Assembly: GCF_003952505.1 (NCBI RefSeq)
Contig: NZ_CP034450.1
Span: 3,844,001-3,908,000 of the forward strand
Length of the DNA stretch: 64,000 nucleotides
Source of the DNA: Mesorhizobium sp. M4B.F.Ca.ET.058.02.1.1
GTDB taxonomy: Bacteria; Pseudomonadota; Alphaproteobacteria; Rhizobiales; Rhizobiaceae
Direction: 5' to 3'
Position 1 is the first letter of the stretch. Each line of letters starts with the position of its first letter. Positions 55,544 through 64,000 of this stretch are shown piece by piece. The notes beneath the pieces were generated by a model, which ran no database searches, was not told the DNA's origin, and worked only from the letters and a program-made list of their open reading frames with translations. A program made the position numbers and the translations under genes.

Positions 55544-57049
55544 ATGGCAGGGCTGGAACGTTTTCTCGCCGACGAAGCCGCCACGGCAAGGCTGGGTGAA
55601 GACCTGGCGATGGCGCTGCGCCCGGGCGACGTGTTGGCGCTCAAAGGCGATCTCGGCGCCGGCAAGTCGACACTGGCGCGGTCGCTCATCCGGGCCCTGG
55701 CCGACGATGCCGGCCTCGACGTGCCAAGCCCGACTTTCACGCTGGTGCAGACCTACGACACGCGCTTTCCGGTGCATCATTTCGATCTCTACCGCCTTTC
55801 GGCAGCCGCTGAACTCGACGAACTCGGCTTCGACGACGCGCTGGCGCAAGGGGCGGCCCTGGTCGAATGGCCAGAACGCGCCGAGACCGCCCTGCCGGAC
55901 GGCACGCTCTGGGTCGAGCTCGCGCATCAGGGCGACGGCCGCCTGGCGAAACTGTCGGGACAAGGGGCGGCCTTCGATCGCGCGGCGCGCTCGCTGGCGA
56001 TGCGCGATTTCCTGGCCACGGCCGGCTGGGGCGAAGCCGGCAGGCGCTTCTTCGTCGGCGACGCCTCAGCCCGTTCCTATGAGATCGTCTCGCTTGCCGG
56101 CCTCGCGCCGCGCGTGCTGATGAACTCGCCGCGACTGGTGCTCGGTCCGCCGGTGCGCGACGGCAAGCCCTATGCGGTGATCGCCCACACCGCGCAATCG
56201 GTCACCGCCTTCGTCGCCCTCGACCGCGCCTTGCTGGCGGCGGGCGTCAGCGTGCCGGAGATCCATGCCGAGGATCTCGAGCAGGGCTTTTTGCTCCTTG
56301 AACATCTCGGTGCGGAAGGGTTCCTGAACAGCGATGGCGAGCCGATCGCCGAGCGCTATGCCGCGGCGGCCGAGCTGCTGGCGATGATGCATGGCAAGGC
56401 CTGGCCCGACAGGATGGAAGCCGCGCCGGGCGTCTTTCATGACGTGCCGCCCTTCGACCGCGAGGCGATGCTGATCGAGGCCGACCTGCTGGTTGACTGG
56501 TATGTGCCGATGCTGACCGGCAAGCCGGCGAGCAATGCCCTGCTGGCCGGCTACCACACCGAATGGAACAAGGTGCTCGACCGGCTCAAGGGCAGCCAAT
56601 ACACGCTGATGCTGCGCGACTTCCATTCGCCGAACATCATCTGGCGCGGCGACAGAACCGGCCACGACCGGCTCGGCGTCGTCGATGTCCAGGATGCGCT
56701 GATCGGCCCCGCCGCCTATGACGTCGCCTCGCTCGCCATGGACGCTCGCGTGACCATCTCGCCCGCGATCGAGAAGCGGACGCTCGATGCCTATGTCGCG
56801 GCGCGCCATGCCGCCGGCGCCTTCGATGAAGCAGCGTTCCGGGAGGCCTACGCCATCATGGCGGCGCAGCGCAATTCGAAGATCCTCGGCATTTTCGTGC
56901 GGCTGGAGAAGCGTGACGGCAAGCCCTTCTACCTCAAGCACCTGCCGCGCATCCGCGACTATCTCAGAAGAGCGCTGGCGCACCCGGCACTTGCCGGGCT
57001 ACACGACTTCTACGCCGCCCATGGCCTGCTGGAAGAACGAACGCCGTGA
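55544..57049 (+). CDS. TsaE-AmgK fusion protein
   Basis: A 501-residue fusion. Residues 1 to about 150 are TsaE, the ATPase of threonylcarbamoyl-adenosine tRNA modification (P-loop GDLGAGKST, PSPTFTLVQTY, HHFDLYRL). Residues about 165-500 are an aminoglycoside-phosphotransferase-fold sugar kinase of the AmgK type (RDFHSPNIIW catalytic loop, VVDVQDAL metal loop), which makes MurNAc/GlcNAc 1-phosphate in cell-wall recycling. MurU follows with overlapping codons, supporting AmgK. Confidence 0.93.
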   Translation: MAGLERFLADEAATARLGEDLAMALRPGDVLALKGDLGAGKSTLARSLIRALADDAGLDVPSPTFTLVQTYDTRFPVHHFDLYRLSAAAELDELGFDDALAQGAALVEWPERAETALPDGTLWVELAHQGDGRLAKLSGQGAAFDRAARSLAMRDFLATAGWGEAGRRFFVGDASARSYEIVSLAGLAPRVLMNSPRLVLGPPVRDGKPYAVIAHTAQSVTAFVALDRALLAAGVSVPEIHAEDLEQGFLLLEHLGAEGFLNSDGEPIAERYAAAAELLAMMHGKAWPDRMEAAPGVFHDVPPFDREAMLIEADLLVDWYVPMLTGKPASNALLAGYHTEWNKVLDRLKGSQYTLMLRDFHSPNIIWRGDRTGHDRLGVVDVQDALIGPAAYDVASLAMDARVTISPAIEKRTLDAYVAARHAAGAFDEAAFREAYAIMAAQRNSKILGIFVRLEKRDGKPFYLKHLPRIRDYLRRALAHPALAGLHDFYAAHGLLEERTP

Positions 57050-57774
57050 CCGCAAATCCCAGGACCGCAATGGTGCTCGCCGCCGGGCTCGGAAAGCGCA
57101 TGCGTCCGATCACCGACACGATACCGAAGCCGCTGGTGGAGATCGCCGGCAAGACCTTGCTCGACTGGGGGCTGGACAGCCTTGCAAGTGCCGGTGTCGA
57201 TAAGGCCGTAGTCAACGTCCACTATCTTCCGGACCAGATCATCGCCCATATCGCCGACCGCGGTGCGCCGAGGATCGCCATTTCCGACGAGCGCGAGATG
57301 CTGCTGGACTCGGCCGGCGGCATCGTCAAGGCGCTGCCCCTGCTGGGGAAAGAGCCGTTCTACATCATCAACGCCGACACGTTCTGGATCGACAGCGGCC
57401 AGCCCAGCCTCGAGCGTCTTTCCCTTGCATGGGACGCTGCCAGAATGGATATTCTGCTGATGCTTACCGATCTCGATTCCGCCACCGGACATTGCGTCGG
57501 CACCGATTTCCTGGTGGCGCCGGACGGCGCCTTGCAGCGCTCGAAAGGCGATCCGGCCGGCCTGATCTATGCCGGGGCCGCGATTGTCCATCCGCGTATC
57601 TTCAAGGACGCGCCGACGGGCCCGCATTCGCTCAACGCCTATTTCGACAAGGCGATCACGGCCGGACGGCTGTTCGGCATGCAGATGCAGGGCCGCTGGA
57701 TCACGGTCGGCACGCCCGACGCCATTCCGCCCGCCGAGGCAGCGGTCGCCGGCGCACTCGCGAAAGCGATATGA
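57046..57774 (+). CDS. murU: MurNAc-1-phosphate uridylyltransferase MurU (GTG start)
   Basis: A 242-residue nucleotidyltransferase: LAAGLGKRMRPITDTIPKPL (about 11-30) and the metal Asp in INADTFW. GTG at 57046 overlaps the upstream stop. With AmgK it converts recycled MurNAc to UDP-MurNAc, bypassing the fosfomycin-sensitive route. Its stop overlaps addB (ATGA). Confidence 0.94.
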   Translation: MTANPRTAMVLAAGLGKRMRPITDTIPKPLVEIAGKTLLDWGLDSLASAGVDKAVVNVHYLPDQIIAHIADRGAPRIAISDEREMLLDSAGGIVKALPLLGKEPFYIINADTFWIDSGQPSLERLSLAWDAARMDILLMLTDLDSATGHCVGTDFLVAPDGALQRSKGDPAGLIYAGAAIVHPRIFKDAPTGPHSLNAYFDKAITAGRLFGMQMQGRWITVGTPDAIPPAEAAVAGALAKAI

Positions 57775-60700
57775 GCGGCTCGCGCCGCGTTTTCTCAATC
57801 CCGTCCGGAGCGCCGTTCCTGCCGACGCTGGCGGAAGCGTTGCTGCACGGTCGGCTGGTGCCCGGCTTCCGTTTCAACGGCGATCCGCTGGCGCTCGCCG
57901 ACGCCACCATCTATGTGCCGACGCGGCGCGCGGCGCGCGCGCTGCGCGGCGCCTTCGTCGATATTCTGGGGGTTCGCTCGGCCATCCTGCCGACGGTCAG
58001 GCCGCTCGGCGAATTCGATGAGGACGAGGCGGCCTTCGACGCCGAAGCGGCGCCGGCCATCGAGCTCGCGCCGCCGATTGCCGCGCAGGAGCGGCTGCTT
58101 CTCCTGGCGCCGCTGGTGCGCGCGTGGAAGGCAAGCCTGCCGTCGCATGTCGCGGCGCGGTTCAACGAGGAATTCGTGGTGCCGGCTTCGGCGGCCGATG
58201 CTGTCTGGCTGGCGCGCGACCTTGCCCGGCTGATGGACGAAATCGAGACCGAAGGCACGGATTGGGCGAAGCTCGCCGGGCTGGTCAGCGGCAATCTCGC
58301 CGGCTGGTGGCAGGTGACGCTCGATTTCCTCGGCATCGTCACCGACAACTGGCCGAAGCTGCTCGCCGAACGCGGCCTCTCCAATCCGGCCGCGCACCGG
58401 AGCGCGCTGATCCGGCTGGAGGCCGCGCGGCTGAAACGCAACCGGCCGGCCGGGCCGGTGATCGCCGCAGGCTCGACCGGCTCCATCCCCGCGACCGCCG
58501 AGCTGCTCGGCGTGATCGCCGGCTTGCCCAATGGCGCCGTCGTGCTGCCCGGCCTCGACAAGGGACTGGACGAGGCCTCCTTCGCCGCCATTTCGGCGCC
58601 CGGCGCACGGCCGGCCACGCTCGGCCACCCGCAATTCGGCCTGGCGAAGCTGATCGGCGGTATCGGCGTGCCGCGCGCGGATGTCGAGGAGATCGTCCCG
58701 GCGGACCGGGCGCTGGCAATCCGCGCGGCCCTAGTCGGCGAGGCGCTACGGCCGGCCGAAACCACCGAATTGTGGACCGAGACGCGCCCCGGCTTCGAGG
58801 CCGAGGACATCCGGCAGGCCCTGGCCGGCGTGACGCTGGTGGAGGCTGCCAACGAGCGCGACGAGGCGGTCGCGATCGCGATCGCGCTGAAGCGCGCCGT
58901 CGAGCAGCCGGGCCAGCGCGCCGCACTTGTCACCGGTGATCGCGCGCTGGCGCGGCGCGTCTCTGTCGAGTTGCTGCGCTTCGGCGTCGCCGCCGACGAT
59001 TCCGGTGGCACGCCGCTCACCAACACGCCAGCGGCCACGCTGCTGAGGCTGGCGCTGCAAGCCGTGTTCCGTCCCGGCGATCCGGTCGCCCTGCTCTCGC
59101 TGCTCAAGCACCCGCTACTGGGCCTCGGTCTCGATCGGACGAGCGTGCGCCCTGCGGCGGAGATCGTCGAACTGGTGGCACTGCGCGGCGGTACCGGGCG
59201 GCCGGACGCGGCCTCGCTGGCATCGCTTTTCGAGGCCCGCCTTTCGGGTCTCGGCGACAGCCGCCCGCCCTTCTGGTTCGCGCGGCTGACGGTGCGCGGG
59301 ATCGAGCAGGCGCGGGATATGCTTGCCCGGCTTGCCGAGGCCCTGGCCCCGCTCACAGCCTTTCGCGGCGAACAGGACGCCGATCTTGCCGCGTTGACGC
59401 GGGCCAGCGTTATTGCGCTGGAGAACCTTGGCCGGGCAGCCGATGGCGGCCCAGCGGAACTTTATGCCGGCGACGCCGGTGAGAAGCTCGCCGAACTGCT
59501 GCGCGGCCTGGTCGCCGCTTCGGTGCCGTTCGCCTTCGCTGCGGCCGAATGGCCCGATGTGATGGACGCGCTAATCGCACCGGAAACGGTGAAGCCGGCG
59601 CAAGGTACCGACCGCAACATCGCCATCTGGGGCGCGCTGGAGGCGCGGCTGCAGAGCGTCGACACGCTCGTCATCGGCGGGCTCAACGAAGGTGTATGGC
59701 CGCGCAAGCCGGAGAGCGACCGCTTCATGTCGCGGCTGATGAAGACCGGCATCGACCTCGAGCCGCCGGAGCGGCGCATCGGCCTTGCCGCGCATGACTT
59801 CCAGATGGCGATGGGCGCGAAGAAAGTGGTGCTGACGCGCGCGGCCCGTTCCGGCGACGCGCCGGCGGTGCCGTCGCGCTGGCTGCAGCGCATGCTGACC
59901 TTCATCGGCAAGGAGCACGCGGCGGCGCCGATGCGGCGCGGCGCGGCGCTGCTCTCCTGGGCGCGCGCGCTCGATGCCGGCGAGCGGCTGGACTTCGCGC
60001 CAAGGCCGCAGCCGAGGCCGCCGCTCGCCACCCGGCCGCAGCATTTCTCGGTGACCGAGATCGAGACCCTGCGCCGCGATCCCTATGCAGTCTACGCCCG
60101 ACGCATCCTCGGCCTGGTGCCGCTCGATCCGGTCATTCGCGATCCGGGCGCCGCCGAGCGCGGCACGCTGTTCCACGCCATCCTGCACCTGTTTTCGCGG
60201 CGGGTCGCCGATCCGCGCGCGCCGGACGCCTTGCAAAGCCTGGTCGAGGCAGGCCGGGCCTGCTTCGCCGAAGCGGCGCTTCCAGCCGACATCGAGGCGG
60301 TGTGGTGGCCGCGTTTCGAAAAGCTCGCCGCGAACATCATCCAGTGGGAGCGGCAGCGTGCACCCGATGTCACAAGTCGGCACGCCGAGGAACGTGCCGA
60401 AAGAACCGTCGTCGGCCGTACTGGAGTTACCCTGTCCGGGCGTGCCGACCGGATCGACCTCCTCGCCGGAGGCATGGCCGATATCCTCGACTACAAGACG
60501 GGCTCCTCGCCCTCGAAAGCACAGGCCCATACATTGCTTTCGCCGCAGCTCGCGCTCGAAGGCGCATTGCTGCGGCGAGGCGCCTTCAAGGAACTCGGCA
60601 TTCGCGAACCCTCCCAGCTTGCCTTCGTGCGGCTGAAGGCGAATGGCGATGTCGATCCGGAATCGATCCTCGAGTACAATCGGAAGCTCCGAACCGCCAA

Positions 60701-60889
60701 CGAGCTTTCCGAGGACGCCTGGGCGCGGCTGGAGAAGCTGCTCTTCCACTATGCCGACCCGACGACCGGCTATCTGTCGCGCGCGCTGCCGTTCCGCGAG
60801 GGCGAGGTCGATGGCGACTACGACCATCTCGCCCGCGTGCTCGAATGGTCGGCCGGCGGCGAGAGCGACGACGAGGCGGGGAGGCATGA
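57771..60889 (+). CDS. addB: AddB helicase-nuclease subunit, apparent frameshift near the 3' end
   Basis: About 1039 residues if the frame is restored. Helicase-like N-terminal part (IPSGAPFLPTLAEALL) and the C-terminal nuclease motifs GRADRIDLL and ILDYKTG are present. The expected end is TGA 60887-60889 in an ATGA overlap with addA. As written, a run of four G at 60878-60881 puts the frame off by one, and translation continues to 61970 through addA in another frame (1399 residues). One extra G would give DEAGEA and the normal stop. Confidence 0.88.
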
Positions 60890-63800
60890 AGAAGGCCTAC
60901 CCGATCCCGAGCGATACCGCCGCCAGCCAGGCGCGCGCTTCCGACCCGCTGAATTCGGCCTGGGTCTCTGCCAATGCGGGGTCCGGCAAGACGCATGTGC
61001 TGGCGCAGCGCGTCATCCGGCTGCTGCTCAGCGGCACCGACCCGTCGAAGATCCTTTGCCTGACCTACACGCGCGCCGCCGCCGCCAACATGTCGAACCG
61101 GGTGTTCTCGACGCTGTCGGAATGGACGTCGCTGGGCGATGCCGAGTTGGCGAGCCGGATCGTGGCGCTGGATGGCCGTGGCGCCGATGCCGGCACGATG
61201 CGCCGCGCGCGCCGGTTGTTCGCCGAGGCGCTGGAGACGCCGGGCGGGCTGAAGATCCAGACCATCCACGCCTTCTGCGAGTCGGTGCTGCACCAGTTCC
61301 CGCTGGAAGCCAACATTCCCGCGCATTTCGAGATGCTCGACACGCAGATGGAAGCGTCGCTGTTCGGCGATGCCCGCCGCGACATGATCTCGGGCGCCAG
61401 CGCCGGCGCCGAAGGACTGGCCGAGGCCTTCGCCCTGGTGCTGGAGCGCGGCGGCGAGGCCGGTCTCGACGCGCTGCTGGCCGAGATCGTGAACAAACGC
61501 GACGGGCTGCGCGCCTTCATCGCGGGGCTGGGCGACGACTTCCGGTCGCTGCTCGCCGAATTCCGCTTCAGGCCCGGCCTGACGGCAGAGGACATCGCCT
61601 CTTCGCTCTGGCCATTGCCCGGTTTCCTGCCAGACTATTTCGCCGGCTTCGCGCGTGCCGCCGAAGCAGCCGATGCGCGCATGGTGCTGAACAACATCCT
61701 GCCTTATGCAAGGCTGGCCTTTGCCGAAGCCGATCAGATCCGCAGGCTGGAGCTGCTCGGCAAGGCTTTCCTGAAGGCCGATGGCGCCGCCTACGAGCCG
61801 GCAAAAGCCTTCAAAAAAGTGCTGCTCGACCGGCTGCCGGACCTACCGGAGCGCTACATCGAGGCTGCCAGGGCAATCCTGGAAGTGTCGGACCGGCTGG
61901 CGCTGTTCAGGATGCTCGAAGGCACCGCGGCGGCGCTGACGGTCGCCCGCTGGCTGATTGCACGCTATGAGCATCTGAAACGGAGCCGCGGCTTTCTCGA
62001 CTTCAACGACCTGATCACCCGCACCGTCGCCCTTTTGTCGCGCCCCGATGCCGGTGCGTGGGTGCAGTTCAAGCTCGACCAGGGCATCGACCACATCCTG
62101 CTCGACGAGGCGCAGGACACCAGTCCAGACCAATGGGAGGCGGTGAAGAAGCTGACGGAAGAGTTCTTTGCCGGGCTAGGACAGCGTGAAGCCGTCCATC
62201 GCACGATGTTTGCCGTCGGCGACGAGAAGCAGTCGATCTATTCCTTCCAGGGTGCCGCGCCCGATTCCTTTGCCGAGAGCAGGCAACTATTTGCCGGACG
62301 CGTGCGCGACGCAGGATTCTCCTTCGCCGATCTCAAGCTGACCTGGTCGTTCCGCTCCAGCGACGACGTGCTGGCCGCCGTCGACCGTGTCTTTGCCGAT
62401 CCCGGAATCAGGCGCGGGATCAGCCATGACCCTGATGCGCTGAGCCACAAGGCGATCCGAACCGATGCGCCGGGCTATGTCGAGGTCTGGCCGTCGATCG
62501 GCGCGGAAATGGTCGACGAGCCGGACGACTGGACCCAGGCCGTCGACCATGCCCATGCGCCAGCTGTGCGCGTTGCCGAGAATGTTGCGACCACCATTGC
62601 CGGTTGGATCGGCAACGGTGAAATCATCGAAGGCCGCGGCAAGCGGTTGGGGCCTGGCGACGTGCTCGTGCTGGTGCGCAAGCGCGACAGCTTCGTGCAT
62701 GCATTGACCCGCGCCTTGAAACGCCGCGACATTCCGGTCGCCGGCGCCGACCGGCTGAGCCTACCCGGCCACATTGCGGTGAAGGACCTGATCGCGCTCG
62801 GCCATTTCCTCATCCAGCCGCAGGACGACCTATCGCTGGCGGCCGTGCTTCGCAGCCCTGTCTTCGACGTGTCCGAGGAGCGGCTCTTTTCGCTGGCTAA
62901 CGGACGCCCTTCCGGCCAATCGCTGGTCGCCTCACTGAGGCAGCAGGCCGGAGAGGATCCGGCGCTGGCCCCGGTGGTGGCGCAACTCGACGCCTGGGCG
63001 AACGAGGCGGCGTTCAAGCCGCTGTTCGAATTCTATGCCGCCGCACTCGCCCGCGACGGCCTGCGCAAGAAGATGATCGCCCGGCTCGGACCGGAAGCCG
63101 GCGATATCATCGACGAATTCCTGAGCTTCTGCCTGGCCGAGGAGCGCACCGGCCTGCCGGGACTGGAGGCCTTCCTGGCGACGCTGGAAAGCAGCGGACC
63201 CGAGATCAAGCGCGAGATGGACCAGACCCGCGACGAGGTCCGCGTCATGACCGTGCACGCCGCCAAGGGCCTGGAGGCGCCGGTCGTCTTCCTGGTCGAT
63301 GGCGGCTCGGCGCCGTTCAGCGACCAGCATTTGCCGCGCCTGATGCCGTTCCAGGGCTCGGGCCAGCATTTCGACGGCAAGGGTTATCTCTGGCGCTCGG
63401 CCGGCGACGTCGCCAACGGCTTTTCGAAGGCCGCCGCCGCGCATGCCCGCGAACTCGCCGACGACGAATACCGCCGACTGCTCTATGTCGGCATGACGCG
63501 CGCCGAGGACCGGCTGGTCGTCTGCGGATACCATGGCAAGCGGGCGCCGAGCACCGGCACCTGGCATTCGATCGTCAGCCGGGCGCTGCTCGGCGCGCCG
63601 GAAAGCATGGAGCGCCGCCACCCGGCGGCGGCGGAGGTCGTCGTGCACCGCTTCCATATGACCAAATTGCCGCCGGTGGCGTTGGCGGCGGCCGAGGCGG
63701 AGAGCCCGATCGAGCATGTCGTGCCACTGCCGGAAAGCCTGTTCCGCCCGTTGCCCCCGTATGAGGAGCTGCCACGGCCGCTGTCGCCCTCCGGCGCCTC

Positions 63801-64000
63801 GGCGCTGATCGACGAGGCGAAGGAGACGGTGACCGACACGCGCTCGCCGGTGCTGGACGCCGAGGCCGAGCCAGGCTTCGCCGTCCTGCGCGGGCTGGCG
63901 CTGCACAAATTGCTGCAGATGTTGCCTTCGATCGCCGAAGGCGGGCGCAAGGACGCCGCCGAGCGCTATCTGGCGCGCGCCGGCGCGGCATGGTCGGAAG
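60886..64000 (+). CDS. addA: AddA helicase-nuclease subunit (partial, 3' end outside window)
   Basis: Open from ATG 60886 to the window edge, 1038 residues. UvrD-type motifs: Walker A SANAGSGKTHVLAQRV (about 28-43), TYTRAAAANM, HILLDEAQDTSPDQW (about 404-418), and VMTVHAAKGLEAPVVF and RLLYVGMTRAEDRL further on. The C-terminal nuclease is cut. With AddB it resects double-strand breaks for recombination. Confidence 0.95.
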   Translation, partial: MKKAYPIPSDTAASQARASDPLNSAWVSANAGSGKTHVLAQRVIRLLLSGTDPSKILCLTYTRAAAANMSNRVFSTLSEWTSLGDAELASRIVALDGRGADAGTMRRARRLFAEALETPGGLKIQTIHAFCESVLHQFPLEANIPAHFEMLDTQMEASLFGDARRDMISGASAGAEGLAEAFALVLERGGEAGLDALLAEIVNKRDGLRAFIAGLGDDFRSLLAEFRFRPGLTAEDIASSLWPLPGFLPDYFAGFARAAEAADARMVLNNILPYARLAFAEADQIRRLELLGKAFLKADGAAYEPAKAFKKVLLDRLPDLPERYIEAARAILEVSDRLALFRMLEGTAAALTVARWLIARYEHLKRSRGFLDFNDLITRTVALLSRPDAGAWVQFKLDQGIDHILLDEAQDTSPDQWEAVKKLTEEFFAGLGQREAVHRTMFAVGDEKQSIYSFQGAAPDSFAESRQLFAGRVRDAGFSFADLKLTWSFRSSDDVLAAVDRVFADPGIRRGISHDPDALSHKAIRTDAPGYVEVWPSIGAEMVDEPDDWTQAVDHAHAPAVRVAENVATTIAGWIGNGEIIEGRGKRLGPGDVLVLVRKRDSFVHALTRALKRRDIPVAGADRLSLPGHIAVKDLIALGHFLIQPQDDLSLAAVLRSPVFDVSEERLFSLANGRPSGQSLVASLRQQAGEDPALAPVVAQLDAWANEAAFKPLFEFYAAALARDGLRKKMIARLGPEAGDIIDEFLSFCLAEERTGLPGLEAFLATLESSGPEIKREMDQTRDEVRVMTVHAAKGLEAPVVFLVDGGSAPFSDQHLPRLMPFQGSGQHFDGKGYLWRSAGDVANGFSKAAAAHARELADDEYRRLLYVGMTRAEDRLVVCGYHGKRAPSTGTWHSIVSRALLGAPESMERRHPAAAEVVVHRFHMTKLPPVALAAAEAESPIEHVVPLPESLFRPLPPYEELPRPLSPSGASALIDEAKETVTDTRSPVLDAEAEPGFAVLRGLALHKLLQMLPSIAEGGRKDAAERYLARAGAAWSE

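Noticed and set aside
60870..60890. Programmed ribosomal frameshifting between addB and addA
   Set aside because: No slippery heptamer and no need: a simple ATGA overlap is recovered by one extra G.
60887..61970. AddB C-terminal extension as a real domain
   Set aside because: It lies over addA in another frame and has the composition of an out-of-frame translation; a one-base shift explains it.

Overview
The window looks like a chromosomal segment of a Mesorhizobium-type alphaproteobacterium (Rhizobiales). The evidence is the high GC content, the ChvI-ChvG-HprK-EIIA-HPr block beside pckA, a DivL-type kinase next to tsaE-amgK-murU-addBA, the hslU-UPF0314-hslV-hisB order, rhizobial inositol genes with an RpiR-type regulator, and many short dispersed palindromes. 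All calls come from reading the sequence and recalling family motifs; no database search was run.

Layout. 1-4927: a LacI regulator cut by the window edge and divergent sugar ABC transporter genes (binding protein, double ATPase, permease). 5121-6448: an IS481-type insertion sequence lying between two inverted REP-like units. 6576-9099: phnN, phnM and a 2H-phosphoesterase (phosphonate branch without the C-P lyase core). 9281-16174: the inositol operon iolC-D-E-(small membrane protein)-iolB with its RpiR regulator; candidate IolR operators lie before iolC, before the regulator and before the distant inositol transporter. 16404-20705: an oxidoreductase, a YafY-type regulator divergent from a LysE exporter, and a DAHP synthase preceded by a complete-looking attenuator whose leader peptide contains Phe-Trp-Tyr-Phe-Ser-Tyr. 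20983-27131: inositol ABC transporter, inositol dehydrogenase, an SDR and a LacI regulator. 27309-30863: a diiron oxygenase, Rieske ferredoxin and ferredoxin reductase resembling the rhizopine MocDEF demethylation set, plus a PanB-like protein that lacks PanB active-site residues.

30884-41173 is mostly housekeeping: DUF1402, hslU, UPF0314, an acetyltransferase, hslV, then hisB-hisH-hisA-hisF-hisE with three interleaved non-his genes and coaA. 41224-46779 holds two related PAP2-type membrane proteins, alkB, arfB and pckA. 47120-52784 holds the ChvI/ChvG two-component system, short HPr kinase, EIIA(Man)-type protein, HPr and ahcY. 52974-64000 holds divL (Tyr in place of the phospho-acceptor His), a tsaE-amgK fusion, murU, addB (apparent one-base frameshift at its 3' end) and the start of addA.

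How the genes fit together. Inositol or an O-methyl/amino inositol would enter by IbpA-IatP-IatA, be demethylated by the MocDEF-like set if methylated, be oxidised by IdhA and then pass through IolE, IolD, IolB and IolC. IolR-type and LacI-type operators share the ibpA promoter region. This inositol/rhizopine-like module with its unusual PanB-like partner, and the aromatic leader peptide upstream of aroG, are the two most promising leads in the window.
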